A stretch of DNA of 64,000 bases from Melastoma dodecandrum (lineage: Eukaryota > Streptophyta > Magnoliopsida > Myrtales > Melastomataceae), in NCBI GenBank assembly GCA_029817715.1, contig JARUPY010000387.1, positions 1,798,001 through 1,862,000 of the forward strand. Reading direction: 5' to 3'. The notes under the pieces were generated by a model. The model made no database searches. It saw only the letters and a list, made by a program, of their open reading frames with translations, and was not told the DNA's origin. How positions within the stretch are numbered: position 1 is the stretch's first letter; every line of letters starts with the position of its first letter. Position numbers and translations under genes: made by a program. This document shows, one piece after another, positions 12,401 through 23,118 of this stretch.

Positions 12401-12807
12401 GATATAACCAGTGAGGAGCAATCGAGGGTGCCAAAGGGGGCTCTCTTCATTCCGTTCTCGCTGTTCCCGCCGAAGCAATCCAGGAAGGACTGCTTCTACC
12501 ATTGCGTGCCTGCCATGACCGTGCCTACGTCCCTCGAGAACCTTCACTCCTGTGAGGTACTGCTCAACTCTGGAAGTAATTTAGATTCCTTTCGGGATAT
12601 AGCATGGTAAATTTCCCGGCCATGCAGAACTGGCTGCCGAGGAGGGCGATGAGCGCGTGGAGGGTCGCCGCGATTGTCCACGCAATTGAAGGATGGGAGG
12701 AGCACGAGTGCGGATATCACATGGCCGACATCGACAGAGCATGGAAGGCCGCCCTTCATCGTGGCTTCCAGCCTGTCATTCCAACCATCCCTCAGTCGAT
12801 GCCGTAA
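9416..12807 (+). CDS. CER1: CER1-like very-long-chain aldehyde decarbonylase, tandem copy A (intact)
   Basis: Ten exons (9416-9475, 9594-9814, 9901-10133, 10953-11172, 11254-11632, 11736-11843, 11927-12127, 12199-12300, 12380-12556, 12628-12807) join in frame to 626 aa, about the length of Arabidopsis CER1. The fatty-acid-hydroxylase domain carries the iron-binding histidines H145-x3-H149, HSHHH at 158-162 and HSLHH at 247-251. The C-terminal WAX2 domain holds VLSLGLLNQ, LFIPFSLFPPK and ENLHSCENWLP. CER1 works in the endoplasmic reticulum with CER3 and cytochrome b5 to turn very-long-chain acyl chains into the alkanes of cuticular wax; this is family knowledge. All introns are GT-AG. The third intron is the longest (819 nt). 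Exon 6 has lost the usual LLKW/LPW start (YGMKSQKGSING instead), a possible divergence in function. Copy C and the broken copy B lie downstream on the same strand. Confidence 0.92.
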
Positions 12808-13334
12808 ACTTCTCCTGTCATCATCCCCTCGCTACAAGAAACCATGACCACCCACACTACCACCTATAAAAACTATGCTAGGGAGTTCATGCAACATTCC
12901 TTCCTTACCATCTTAACCATCGTGTCATGTGTGTGCGTAAGATAGAGCTCGTGATGGTCCGAAGTAGTAGAACCAAACAAGGGGATGACGGACGCATTCA
13001 ATATATAGCCCTTCGAGTCGATTCTTCGTTTTCGGACTGACCTAACAACACCAAGCACCACGTTCGATGCTATTACACCAAAATCGCATCGATCTTACCT
13101 CAAAATCCGATCCTGACCCTAACCTGCACACGCAACTCCATGGGGAACTCAACTTCGACTTTGATGGCGAGTTGGACCTGATAAGTACTTTGTGTCCTTA
13201 GGACATCCAAGAAGTGCACGCGCAATCCTCTCTATCGCGTTTACAGTTTGATCAATACGTTCATTCAGGTCCTGTCCTTATTTAAAATTTATCCATCTAT
13301 ACATATTACTGACATACAGTTTTAGTTTCCATTC
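12808..13334. other. Spacer between CER1 copy A and broken copy B
   Basis: About 530 bp without coding similarity to CER1 exons 1-4. It takes the place where the 5' half of copy B should be, so that half was deleted or never duplicated. Confidence 0.5.
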
Positions 13335-14650
13335 ACTTCACAGAATTCCGGACTAACTACTCCCTGTTCATGCCGTTCTGCGACTACCTCTACAGGACCT
13401 TCGACAAGTCCACCGAACAAATCTACGCGGATTCCCTGGCGAGGAGAGACGAATCGCCCGACATTGTCCGTCTGACCCACCTCACCACCCCGGAGTCTAT
13501 CTATCGACCCCCCGCCACTAGGTTTTGCCTACCTGGCATCCAGGTCCCATGCCTCTGGCTGATGTGGCCCGTCACGTTGTGGTCCATGATCCGACATGGA
13601 TCTACGGGCCGTCGAGCGTTCGTAGACGTGTGGCGCAGCTGCAATGAACTCAAGCTGCAAATTTGGGCCATCCCCAAGTACAGCATCCAAGTACTGATCA
13701 GATCCCATAAATTTTCCACAATCCCTATCAAAAATATTGTTATTACATAAACATAGGACTGACTTGTTGGGCCTTTTGAATCAGGTTTGCATAACTACTA
13801 GGCCTACTAATTACAACTACCCAATAATTAATTACCCGAAAGGGCCCAAAGTCATGAAATTATTTTGCAGGCTGAGGAGTTGAAATTGCCATGGTGGATT
13901 GTCTGTGGAAAGGAACCCAAGGCTTAGGTTGAGGATCGTTTACGGAAGCAGCCTGACGGTGGCCGCTGTTATCAATGCCATCCCGGAGGAAGCCACATGC
14001 GTCCTCCTCCAGGGGAAGCTCAACAAGGTTGCTTACGCGCTTTGTCTCGCAGAGGAATCCAGGTCCAATGACTAAAACTATCGAGATACCTCACAGTGTT
14101 TTCGCCCATTGGCCGTATGCTTACCTCATCCTCCCTTAGGTGGCTACGATGTACGAAAACTTACACGAGTTACTCCACAAATCCTTGGCCGACGTCCAGG
14201 GGATCCATCCCGTCCTCTGTGGAGACTCTGCTGCTCCAAAGGCAACATGTCCGAATAAAATCGCAGTGGACCTTGACGCCGTATGACTAATTTAATTCTG
14301 TGGATGTTTCTATACTCAAGATTTAGCTGGTGGGGGAATAATATAATGGAGGGAGAACAATCGCGGGCTCCAATGGGGACGCTCTTCATCCCATTCTCGC
14401 AATTCCCGCCAAAGAAATCGAGGAAGGACTGCTTCTATCACTCTGTCCCCTCCATGGCTGTGGATGTATCCCTGGAGAACCTGCACTCCTGCGAGGTGCT
14501 ACTGATATCTTCTGGCAATTTGGAATTCTAACAAGTGACAGCGTATTAAATTTTCCGGCCATGCAGAAATGACAGCACATGGAGGGTCGCCATCGCTCCA
14601 GTGTTGTCCCAAACCTTCCTAAGTCACTTCCGTGAACTCCCTATCATCTC
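13335..14650 (+). pseudogene. CER1-like pseudogene B (5' half missing, frameshifts, exon 6 deleted)
   Basis: Similarity to copy A begins inside exon 5 at about 13335 (TTCCGGACTAACTACTCC) and runs to about 14650; exons 1-4, including the first two histidine clusters, are absent. Exon 5 (to 13690) has several insertions and deletions near 13500-13600. Compared with copy A, about 120 bp that hold nearly all of exon 6 are deleted, so that its end GGGCCTTTTGAATCAG follows directly on intron sequence (about 13770). Exon 7 is frameshifted and lacks about 11 nt near its end, exon 9 has an in-frame TAG (KI-stop-LVG, near 14322), and exon 10 has lost its centre. Similarity to copy A is high in the surviving parts, intron pieces included, so it is a genomic tandem duplicate and not a processed copy. 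It cannot encode a working enzyme. Confidence 0.9.
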
Positions 14651-14780
14651 CGCGACTGCGACGAAACAACAACCATTGAATACTATATGGCCTAGCTGCA
14701 CCACACACGTTGAGATCATGTAGCTTAAGGGAAGAATCAGTGATATCGCGCTGCGTAAGAGAGCTTACATTGGTCTGAAG

Positions 14781-14785
14781 TGTAC
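14781..14785. repeat. Target-site duplication, left copy (tgtac)
   Basis: The five bases tgtac directly before the left LTR recur directly after the right LTR at 23114-23118. Confidence 0.9.
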
Positions 14786-17232
14786 TGTAACGACCCGGAA
14801 ATTTAACATTATATTTATATACGTGTATATGACTTAGTAGAATAATAATTGTAGGCGAGTCAAAATTGGATTTAGTCAAATCCGACGTGGACTCGAGAAT
14901 TTAATATTCTCGTAGTTAATTGATGTTATTAACGGAGACTATCGAGACCTTGGATTCGATTACGTGTGACTACGTCACGCGGGAAAGGGGACGCCCTAAC
15001 TCAAGCGTAATCGGACTCGGGTAACGATTTTGTTCATTTATTTCACTTGGATTTCAGGATGTAAAATAATGAAACGACGAAAGTGCAACATCGGATGGTT
15101 TTTTTCAAATAATAATAATAAAAATAAGTAATTATAAAACAAAATAATACACCAAGGGGGGGATCGTTCTAATCCGGTGACTTGGAGGGGAAGGCTCGTC
15201 ATTCCTCGGTTCTCCCTCCACACAAAAGAAAACCCTGATCACTCTTGCTCTGCGATCGGGGTTTGAAGTGCTCCATCCGCGGGGCGCTTGACTATTTTTT
15301 CTGTTTCCTTGAGATGGACGAGCAACCCGGAGGAGGAGACGTTGCGCCGGTGCGGAGGACGCCCGAGGAAGCGGACCGCTCGGCGGGAAGGCTTGGAACG
15401 AGTAGTGTCCAGACGCTTGTGTCGTGTGTCCGGTACGTTCTCACCCCCTCCCCTTTTTCCCGTCTTGGTTGTTTGTCCGTCTTGTTGATACGTTTGGGGT
15501 AGGAAGACAGGGGAGGCTGGGTAGGTCGGGCTGGCTTGGTGTGTCTTTGGTCTAGTCCCTGGTCCTGCTGGTTGCGTGAATGGCGCGGTCGTTCTGGTAT
15601 TGCGAGGCCTGATGAGCGTTTGACTGTTGGTTTGGTGTGTCGTTAGCCGGATCCTCGTGTTCTTCTGATCGCGTGATTGGCGCGGTCGTCTAGTGTTGTG
15701 AGGCCTGATGGGTGCTTGATTGGTACGCATGGTGCGCTGTGTAGACGAATCCTCGCGTTCGGTGGTTGTGCGATTGGCTCGTTTGTTTCTGGAATGGTGT
15801 GACTGGCTCGTGGTTTGGAATTCCTATGGTTGTTGGGGGACTTTTGCGGTTGATGGTTAATGGACTGATTGGCCTGGCTACGTTTCTAAGAAATGATTGT
15901 GAAATTGAGATGAGATTGAGGCATGAATCCAACCAATGGCATGACTCGGTGTTGAATGCTAGCATGATTTCTGTGGAAGAATTCCACAGACGGTGGTGAC
16001 GAGTGTCCGTATTGAGAAATGCGTGAATTGAATTCCCAACTTAGTTATCGTGTAAAGGTCTAAACCTTAAGTGTGGGTTGAGCGTGGGACTGCATTAGTT
16101 GGGATTTGGAATTGATTTATTCACCATACACACTTGTGATTGTTGCAATTCTATTCATGCCTTACAATTGATGAAGTTGAACATTCTGTGGGATCGTCGG
16201 AATTATCTATAACCATGAGGGGAGTGTGCTGCAGAAACGATAAAACTACAGATCTTATATGAGTGGCTTGGTCGGCAGTGAATGAAGCTCTCGGCTGCGT
16301 TGAGGTAGCCGGCGAGGACGGCGGCCGGGGGCCGTGTAATAACGCGTTGGCTGACTCGAGGAAAGGACATTTCAATACTCTGAGCGGGACCAGCCACGTC
16401 CAACTTCGGTTGGCGGTGGTTGGGGTTCGGAGAATTACTTTAGCCTTCGAGTCTGTGGAGTGCCAACCGCGGGTTCCGGTCGGGATCGGTCGCGTCCAAC
16501 TTGCCGTGGCTGCCGGCGCTAAAGCTGGTAACACACGATGGTGGTAGTTGGGTATATGAAGCCGAGAGCCTATCTTCACTGATCTGCAGTACATTGAAGT
16601 TGATTGAGGAGATTGGGTTATAAATGGAAGTTGGATTGTAGAGGCATGTGATACCCGACGATGAGGTCGGAGGAGAACGGGGAGGTGACGACCACGCGCG
16701 GTCGTGCCTGCTGGCCGTTTCCCGGGCGCTCCCGGAGGAGTGGATGGGGATGCACTGTAATGGTCCTGGCATCCGGTGGAAGTGTTGTTATGGTGAGGAA
16801 GGAATCAGGGAAGTCGTATTTATTATTTTGTGATTGTTAGTAATTTTTGTTATGCGTACTGCTTTTACGCGTGATGAATTTAAGTTGATGTGTTCCTGTT
16901 GAATTATATTATTTATCCGCATCGCTCTAATTCCTGTGGCTTGGATGCATAGTGGCAATAAACTGTTTTCCAAATGGATGCACGCTAGGATGATGTTAGG
17001 GGTCACACGACTTTTCGCATGTGCATGGGTGGGGCGTACCAGCGTTTATCGCTGACCCCGTTAGGGGAATACTATTTTAGTGTGCAGGTTGCTTAGGAAA
17101 GAGGACATGTATAACCGCGGGATTCGAGGACGAGTCCAGAAAGTGCGCGGTAGAGTTTAAATTCAAACTTTCGTAGGCTTCCGTTGGCGGTAATTTAGTT
17201 TTAAAATATGACCAAAAATGCAGGTCGTTACA
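14786..17232 (+). repeat. Left (5') LTR of the LARD element
   Basis: 2,447 bp, bounded by TGTAACG...CGTTACA. It aligns with the right LTR at a constant offset of 5,881. I found only two differences in the compared stretches: G15951 to A21832 and G16108 to A21989. The LTR is unusually rich in gene-like GC-rich sequence (about 15240-15700 and 16300-16790). Confidence 0.95.
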
Positions 17233-17234
17233 GT

Positions 17235-17246
17235 TGGTATCAGAGC
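17235..17246 (+). other. Primer-binding site (tRNA-iMet type)
   Basis: TGGTATCAGAGC begins two bases after the left LTR. It complements the 3' end of plant initiator methionine tRNA and is the common primer site of plant LTR elements. Confidence 0.85.
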
Positions 17247-17730
17247 GTAGGTTAGAAGGGAGTCATAAGGAGGATTTAGGATTTAGAACGTATGCGAGAG
17301 GTGGCCATGGTACCTTCATGGTGAACTAATCCGATGTGATGTGATTTTACCTTCTTGTTGTACCTTGTTGTGTCTAGTTCGGATTGTTGAATGACGATAT
17401 TGTACATGCTTTTAGTTGCCATCTTTGTGGGTTATAATCGTTTAGGTGGGATATAAGTATACCGAAATATACTTATGTGAGTTTAGGGCGTTCAAGGGAT
17501 GGTGGACGACGTATTTTATGTACTTGAGGGCGATTTTCCATGTCAAACATTAGCTATGTTATCGCCATTTTAAGCGGTACAGGTAGTTTGTTGGGCAACG
17601 AATATCATGAGGCATTGCAGTTTAAGTTGAGGGAGCCTAACTTGGGAGCTCGGCTTTTCTGGGGCGGTGTTGGAGTGCAGAAAACGGGTACGGAATTCGC
17701 GACAGCCATGGGAAATATGGACTTAAGTAG

Positions 17731-17996
17731 TGTGTCCTCAAACTCAAACACAAGATCGAGGATGCCGAGGCCTCTCCTATACCAGCAGATAGAGGGAGAA
17801 TGAAGTCATGTTTATCTGAATCAGGTGACAAGAGTCACTCCTTTAAGCAAACTGATTTAAACAGTGTTTCACATGGAACTGAAGCTACCGCTGTTGATGG
17901 TGAGGTTGGCGAGATTTTCGCTGGGGACTGTTCCAACTCTGTGGCTTAGAAGAAAATATCTCAAAAGCTTGTAGACGTGTTTTTGGAAATTTGTAA

Positions 17997-18027
<31 letters not shown>

Positions 18028-18105
18028 GAGGAAGGTTCATGCAAGCTGCCTTGCAAACATGTGAAGGATGAGGTATATTTGGAGGACTGGGTCAGGACCA
18101 AGTGA
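17731..18105 (+). pseudogene. Coding-like segment inside the retroelement (interrupted frame)
   Basis: One frame stays open from 17731 to a TGA at 18103-18105 apart from a single TAG at 17947-17949, and it runs through an A-rich stretch as a lysine tract with no frame change. Before the stop it reads HKIEDAEASPIPADRG and EVGEIFAGDCSNSVA; after it come KKISQKLVDVFLEIC and KHVKDEVYLEDWVRTK. Composition looks like real protein, and a TAG preceded by an acceptor-like AG (ttaagtag) opens it. I do not recognise the family. It could be a captured host-gene fragment or a decayed piece of the partner element. Confidence 0.35.
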
Positions 18106-20650
18106 AATCATCAATCTGATTAAGCACAAATGCTAAAATTTAGCAATTCTCCATTTTTGGTTGGAATCAAGTTGGGCGAAAGTGTTGATCGTTCAGCGGG
18201 TGTCTTGTTGACTTGATTAGTCCATGATAGAATTGGGCTTGATTCTGAATTTGTGCAGGATATTATTGAATGCCTCCCAGGAATAGAAGGCTGTGGTAAG
18301 TACGAGTGTCTTCAGAATAGAGGTAATTATTTGGAATTACCTACTGCTGGAAGTATGAAAAGAGAAGATGGGGGCACATATCAGAGACCCATCATTGGTT
18401 AATCTGTTTAGGAAATGGGACGACAATGGTATTACCGAGGACAATGAGCGATGTCGTCCACCTGGGAATGGGTTTTGAGTGCATACTTCGTCATGGGATC
18501 CTTTCAGTGGGATATTTTTTTTATCTCGACAAGTAAGCGACTCTGTGTCCATCGAACAAAATCAGCTCCCGCAAGGTGCATGGACAGCTCCTCTCCTGAA
18601 TGCTCCTAGCAGATTAAGGCGATTCATATCCATCTAGCAGTCCGAATCCTATGGGATGGGTCAAACTCTGTTCTCAGTGAAATTTTGAATCGTTTTAGTC
18701 ATTAAATTCTCCTCTTCTAGAATTGCCGTTGAGTTATTGGTTAGAGATTCTTTTGAATGGGACTGCTGTCTTCAAAAACATGGCCACTCAAGGAACGTGC
18801 AGTGTCGGCAGTTAGGCTAGAAGTCATCCATGATCAACAGCTCTTTCGATGAGTCGAATGGGATGCCTGCCTTACAGGGGAGGATTACTTTAACTTCATG
18901 GGTAAATGAGATCGATGGTGTGAACAGAAATTTCACGGAATAATCGATGCAGAAAGTTTTTCACCCGAATGGACTTCTTGTGGTGCCATCAAATGAAAGT
19001 AAGTTACCTACTTCGTTACATGCTACAGTACCCTGATTTGCCGATCCTGTGATCATAGTTAATCAGTAAGTATTGAGGGTGTGATTGTGTGTGGTGGCAT
19101 TTCTTTATGTCTGGAATTTTTAAGGTTTGTTCCATTCTTATAAATATCTCTGGTCTTAATACTCAATTATTCTTTAGTTGAATAAAAACTTGAAACATTT
19201 GACAGCAGTATGTAGCGACAAAAAGCTTTGGTATTGGTTATGGAGTCCTTTTTACTAGTTGGATGTTATGTGTCATTGTTGAGAAAATTTAATATTTTCG
19301 TGAAACTTTGTTGTTCTTTAGATATTATTTCATTAAATGTTTTAAATAGTATAGAGAAATACAATGGTTGGACTTGAAGTGATCCAGGTGGCTTTTCATC
19401 TTTCTAAACTCTGATAGTTGCAACATTGGTAGTGATATGCAGAAAGGGGTTGTTGATGTTTCATGCATATCCTTTGAATGGGATGGACCTGTAGGCTTGG
19501 AGACATAATTGACAAAATGGTAATATTTTAATTTTTGACATTCTCCAAGTAAATCTTGATTTATATATTTTAAATCAGTGTTGGTTTATTGCTATTAGTT
19601 TTCTTTTACAATCTGAAGGTGTTACTATTCTATGGGGAATTTGATCTGGTTTATTCCGAAATGGAAGTGGAGTCCTTAGATTATATGGACACGTCTTAAT
19701 TTTGTTGTGTGATTAGGTGTCTTCCTTACCTGACAGATTTAAGTAAGAGTGTGTATTATTCATTAATCTGTTAGAATGTTTCATCCTTGGGGGCAGCTTG
19801 CCGTTGGATGATTTCTCTGGTGTAAGTTAGGGAATCCCAATGCTTGTTAAGAAACGATTTACTAACACTAATAAAAAAAAAAATAGAGTCTGAAGCTTTT
19901 TGTCTTCTATGTTTTAATGGTGAATACGTCATATTGATCACATTATTTCATGATTTCTCTGTAATCGGATTACAATTTCTTTGAATAAGTTTGTTGAATT
20001 TGTTTCACTCATTCTATGTTCCTCGGTGTAGAATTTCAATGTGGAGGTTTCTTCGGGTTATCGGTGTAAATAAAAAATAGGAATGATATGGTAGGGAGCA
20101 TTTAACCTATTTGCGAACTTGAGGTGGAGGCCTTCTAAAGCTTGAATTTTTGTCAGTTGCGTAGATTTCCATGTTATATCAAGAGGAAATTGCTAGTGTC
20201 AGTGACTCTTTGCATCAAACAGAATCAAATTATTGTATAATTATGAAACTAGGATCTCAAATTAGCACCAACCAGGAGAAACAAGTTCTAAATTACATCT
20301 TATAGGGAGTATCAGAAATAAGGACAGGATATTATCCTGTAGCTTGTTCAGCCTTGAATGTAAAAGGTAAATTGGTAGATCGATCACACGGATGGAGGAC
20401 ATAAAAGTGGATGTTTTCTGCAGTTACGTTGTGGATGCTGCTGAGGTTGATATCATCAAATGTCCACCTAGTCAATAGTAGGTGCTTAAGAATGTTGATG
20501 TGTCTTCCTCAATTTCTGTGAATACCTTATAACTAAGTAGGTGCGTTAGTAATTATGACTTAGTCAGTTATGTGTATTGGCCTCATGTTATATTCCTACT
20601 TGTTCGCGTAAGGTGAGGACTTTCTAAGTAAATTTCGAGGACGAAATTTA

Positions 20651-20666
20651 TTTAAGGGGGGTGGAT
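20651..20666 (+). other. Polypurine tract before the right LTR
   Basis: TTTAAGGGGGGTGGAT ends immediately before the right LTR. It is the expected plus-strand primer of reverse transcription. The preceding TTCGAGGACGAAATTT is typical of plant Gypsy 3' ends. Confidence 0.75.
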
Positions 20667-23113
20667 TGTAACGACCCGGAAATTTAACATTATATTTATA
20701 TACGTGTATATGACTTAGTAGAATAATAATTGTAGGCGAGTCAAAATTGGATTTAGTCAAATCCGACGTGGACTCGAGAATTTAATATTCTCGTAGTTAA
20801 TTGATGTTATTAACGGAGACTATCGAGACCTTGGATTCGATTACGTGTGACTACGTCACGCGGGAAAGGGGACGCCCTAACTCAAGCGTAATCGGACTCG
20901 GGTAACGATTTTGTTCATTTATTTCACTTGGATTTCAGGATGTAAAATAATGAAACGACGAAAGTGCAACATCGGATGGTTTTTTTCAAATAATAATAAT
21001 AAAAATAAGTAATTATAAAACAAAATAATACACCAAGGGGGGGATCGTTCTAATCCGGTGACTTGGAGGGGAAGGCTCGTCATTCCTCGGTTCTCCCTCC
21101 ACACAAAAGAAAACCCTGATCACTCTTGCTCTGCGATCGGGGTTTGAAGTGCTCCATCCGCGGGGCGCTTGACTATTTTTTCTGTTTCCTTGAGATGGAC
21201 GAGCAACCCGGAGGAGGAGACGTTGCGCCGGTGCGGAGGACGCCCGAGGAAGCGGACCGCTCGGCGGGAAGGCTTGGAACGAGTAGTGTCCAGACGCTTG
21301 TGTCGTGTGTCCGGTACGTTCTCACCCCCTCCCCTTTTTCCCGTCTTGGTTGTTTGTCCGTCTTGTTGATACGTTTGGGGTAGGAAGACAGGGGAGGCTG
21401 GGTAGGTCGGGCTGGCTTGGTGTGTCTTTGGTCTAGTCCCTGGTCCTGCTGGTTGCGTGAATGGCGCGGTCGTTCTGGTATTGCGAGGCCTGATGAGCGT
21501 TTGACTGTTGGTTTGGTGTGTCGTTAGCCGGATCCTCGTGTTCTTCTGATCGCGTGATTGGCGCGGTCGTCTAGTGTTGTGAGGCCTGATGGGTGCTTGA
21601 TTGGTACGCATGGTGCGCTGTGTAGACGAATCCTCGCGTTCGGTGGTTGTGCGATTGGCTCGTTTGTTTCTGGAATGGTGTGACTGGCTCGTGGTTTGGA
21701 ATTCCTATGGTTGTTGGGGGACTTTTGCGGTTGATGGTTAATGGACTGATTGGCCTGGCTACGTTTCTAAGAAATGATTGTGAAATTGAGATGAGATTGA
21801 GGCATGAATCCAACCAATGGCATGACTCGGTATTGAATGCTAGCATGATTTCTGTGGAAGAATTCCACAGACGGTGGTGACGAGTGTCCGTATTGAGAAA
21901 TGCGTGAATTGAATTCCCAACTTAGTTATCGTGTAAAGGTCTAAACCTTAAGTGTGGGTTGAGCGTGGGACTGCATTAGTTGGGATTTAGAATTGATTTA
22001 TTCACCATACACACTTGTGATTGTTGCAATTCTATTCATGCCTTACAATTGATGAAGTTGAACATTCTGTGGGATCGTCGGAATTATCTATAACCATGAG
22101 GGGAGTGTGCTGCAGAAACGATAAAACTACAGATCTTATATGAGTGGCTTGGTCGGCAGTGAATGAAGCTCTCGGCTGCGTTGAGGTAGCCGGCGAGGAC
22201 GGCGGCCGGGGGCCGTGTAATAACGCGTTGGCTGACTCGAGGAAAGGACATTTCAATACTCTGAGCGGGACCAGCCACGTCCAACTTCGGTTGGCGGTGG
22301 TTGGGGTTCGGAGAATTACTTTAGCCTTCGAGTCTGTGGAGTGCCAACCGCGGGTTCCGGTCGGGATCGGTCGCGTCCAACTTGCCGTGGCTGCCGGCGC
22401 TAAAGCTGGTAACACACGATGGTGGTAGTTGGGTATATGAAGCCGAGAGCCTATCTTCACTGATCTGCAGTACATTGAAGTTGATTGAGGAGATTGGGTT
22501 ATAAATGGAAGTTGGATTGTAGAGGCATGTGATACCCGACGATGAGGTCGGAGGAGAACGGGGAGGTGACGACCACGCGCGGTCGTGCCTGCTGGCCGTT
22601 TCCCGGGCGCTCCCGGAGGAGTGGATGGGGATGCACTGTAATGGTCCTGGCATCCGGTGGAAGTGTTGTTATGGTGAGGAAGGAATCAGGGAAGTCGTAT
22701 TTATTATTTTGTGATTGTTAGTAATTTTTGTTATGCGTACTGCTTTTACGCGTGATGAATTTAAGTTGATGTGTTCCTGTTGAATTATATTATTTATCCG
22801 CATCGCTCTAATTCCTGTGGCTTGGATGCATAGTGGCAATAAACTGTTTTCCAAATGGATGCACGCTAGGATGATGTTAGGGGTCACACGACTTTTCGCA
22901 TGTGCATGGGTGGGGCGTACCAGCGTTTATCGCTGACCCCGTTAGGGGAATACTATTTTAGTGTGCAGGTTGCTTAGGAAAGAGGACATGTATAACCGCG
23001 GGATTCGAGGACGAGTCCAGAAAGTGCGCGGTAGAGTTTAAATTCAAACTTTCGTAGGCTTCCGTTGGCGGTAATTTAGTTTTAAAATATGACCAAAAAT
23101 GCAGGTCGTTACA
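20667..23113 (+). repeat. Right (3') LTR of the LARD element
   Basis: 2,447 bp, same termini and same length as the left LTR and nearly identical to it, followed by the target duplication tgtac. Confidence 0.95.
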
Positions 23114-23118
23114 TGTAC

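Larger units (their letters stand above)
14786..23113 (+). mobile_element. Complete non-autonomous LTR retrotransposon of LARD type
   Basis: Two 2,447-bp LTRs (14786-17232 and 20667-23113), both starting TGTAACGACCCGG and ending GTCGTTACA, enclose a 3,434-bp interior. The 5-bp target duplication tgtac is seen at 14781-14785 and 23114-23118. A tRNA-iMet primer site TGGTATCAGAGC follows the left LTR after two bases, and a G-rich polypurine tract precedes the right LTR. The interior has no gag, protease, reverse transcriptase, RNase H or integrase frame. Large LTRs with a conserved non-coding interior of about 3.5 kb define large retrotransposon derivatives (LARDs). The sequence TTCGAGGACGAAATTT before the polypurine tract resembles the pol end of plant Ty3/Gypsy elements, so a Gypsy partner is likely (inference). 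It would have to be mobilised in trans. It sits between CER1 copies B and C. Confidence 0.95.

Noticed and set aside
15239..15730. 163-codon minus-strand open frame, present in both LTRs
   Set aside because: It is Thr/Pro/Arg-rich, antisense to the GC-rich LTR, and shows no family motif; a compositional shadow of the LTR.
17995..18027. Long A tract read as a poly(A) tail of a processed cDNA inside the retroelement
   Set aside because: The frame continues through it as lysines into further protein-like sequence, and a processed-copy target duplication is not seen.
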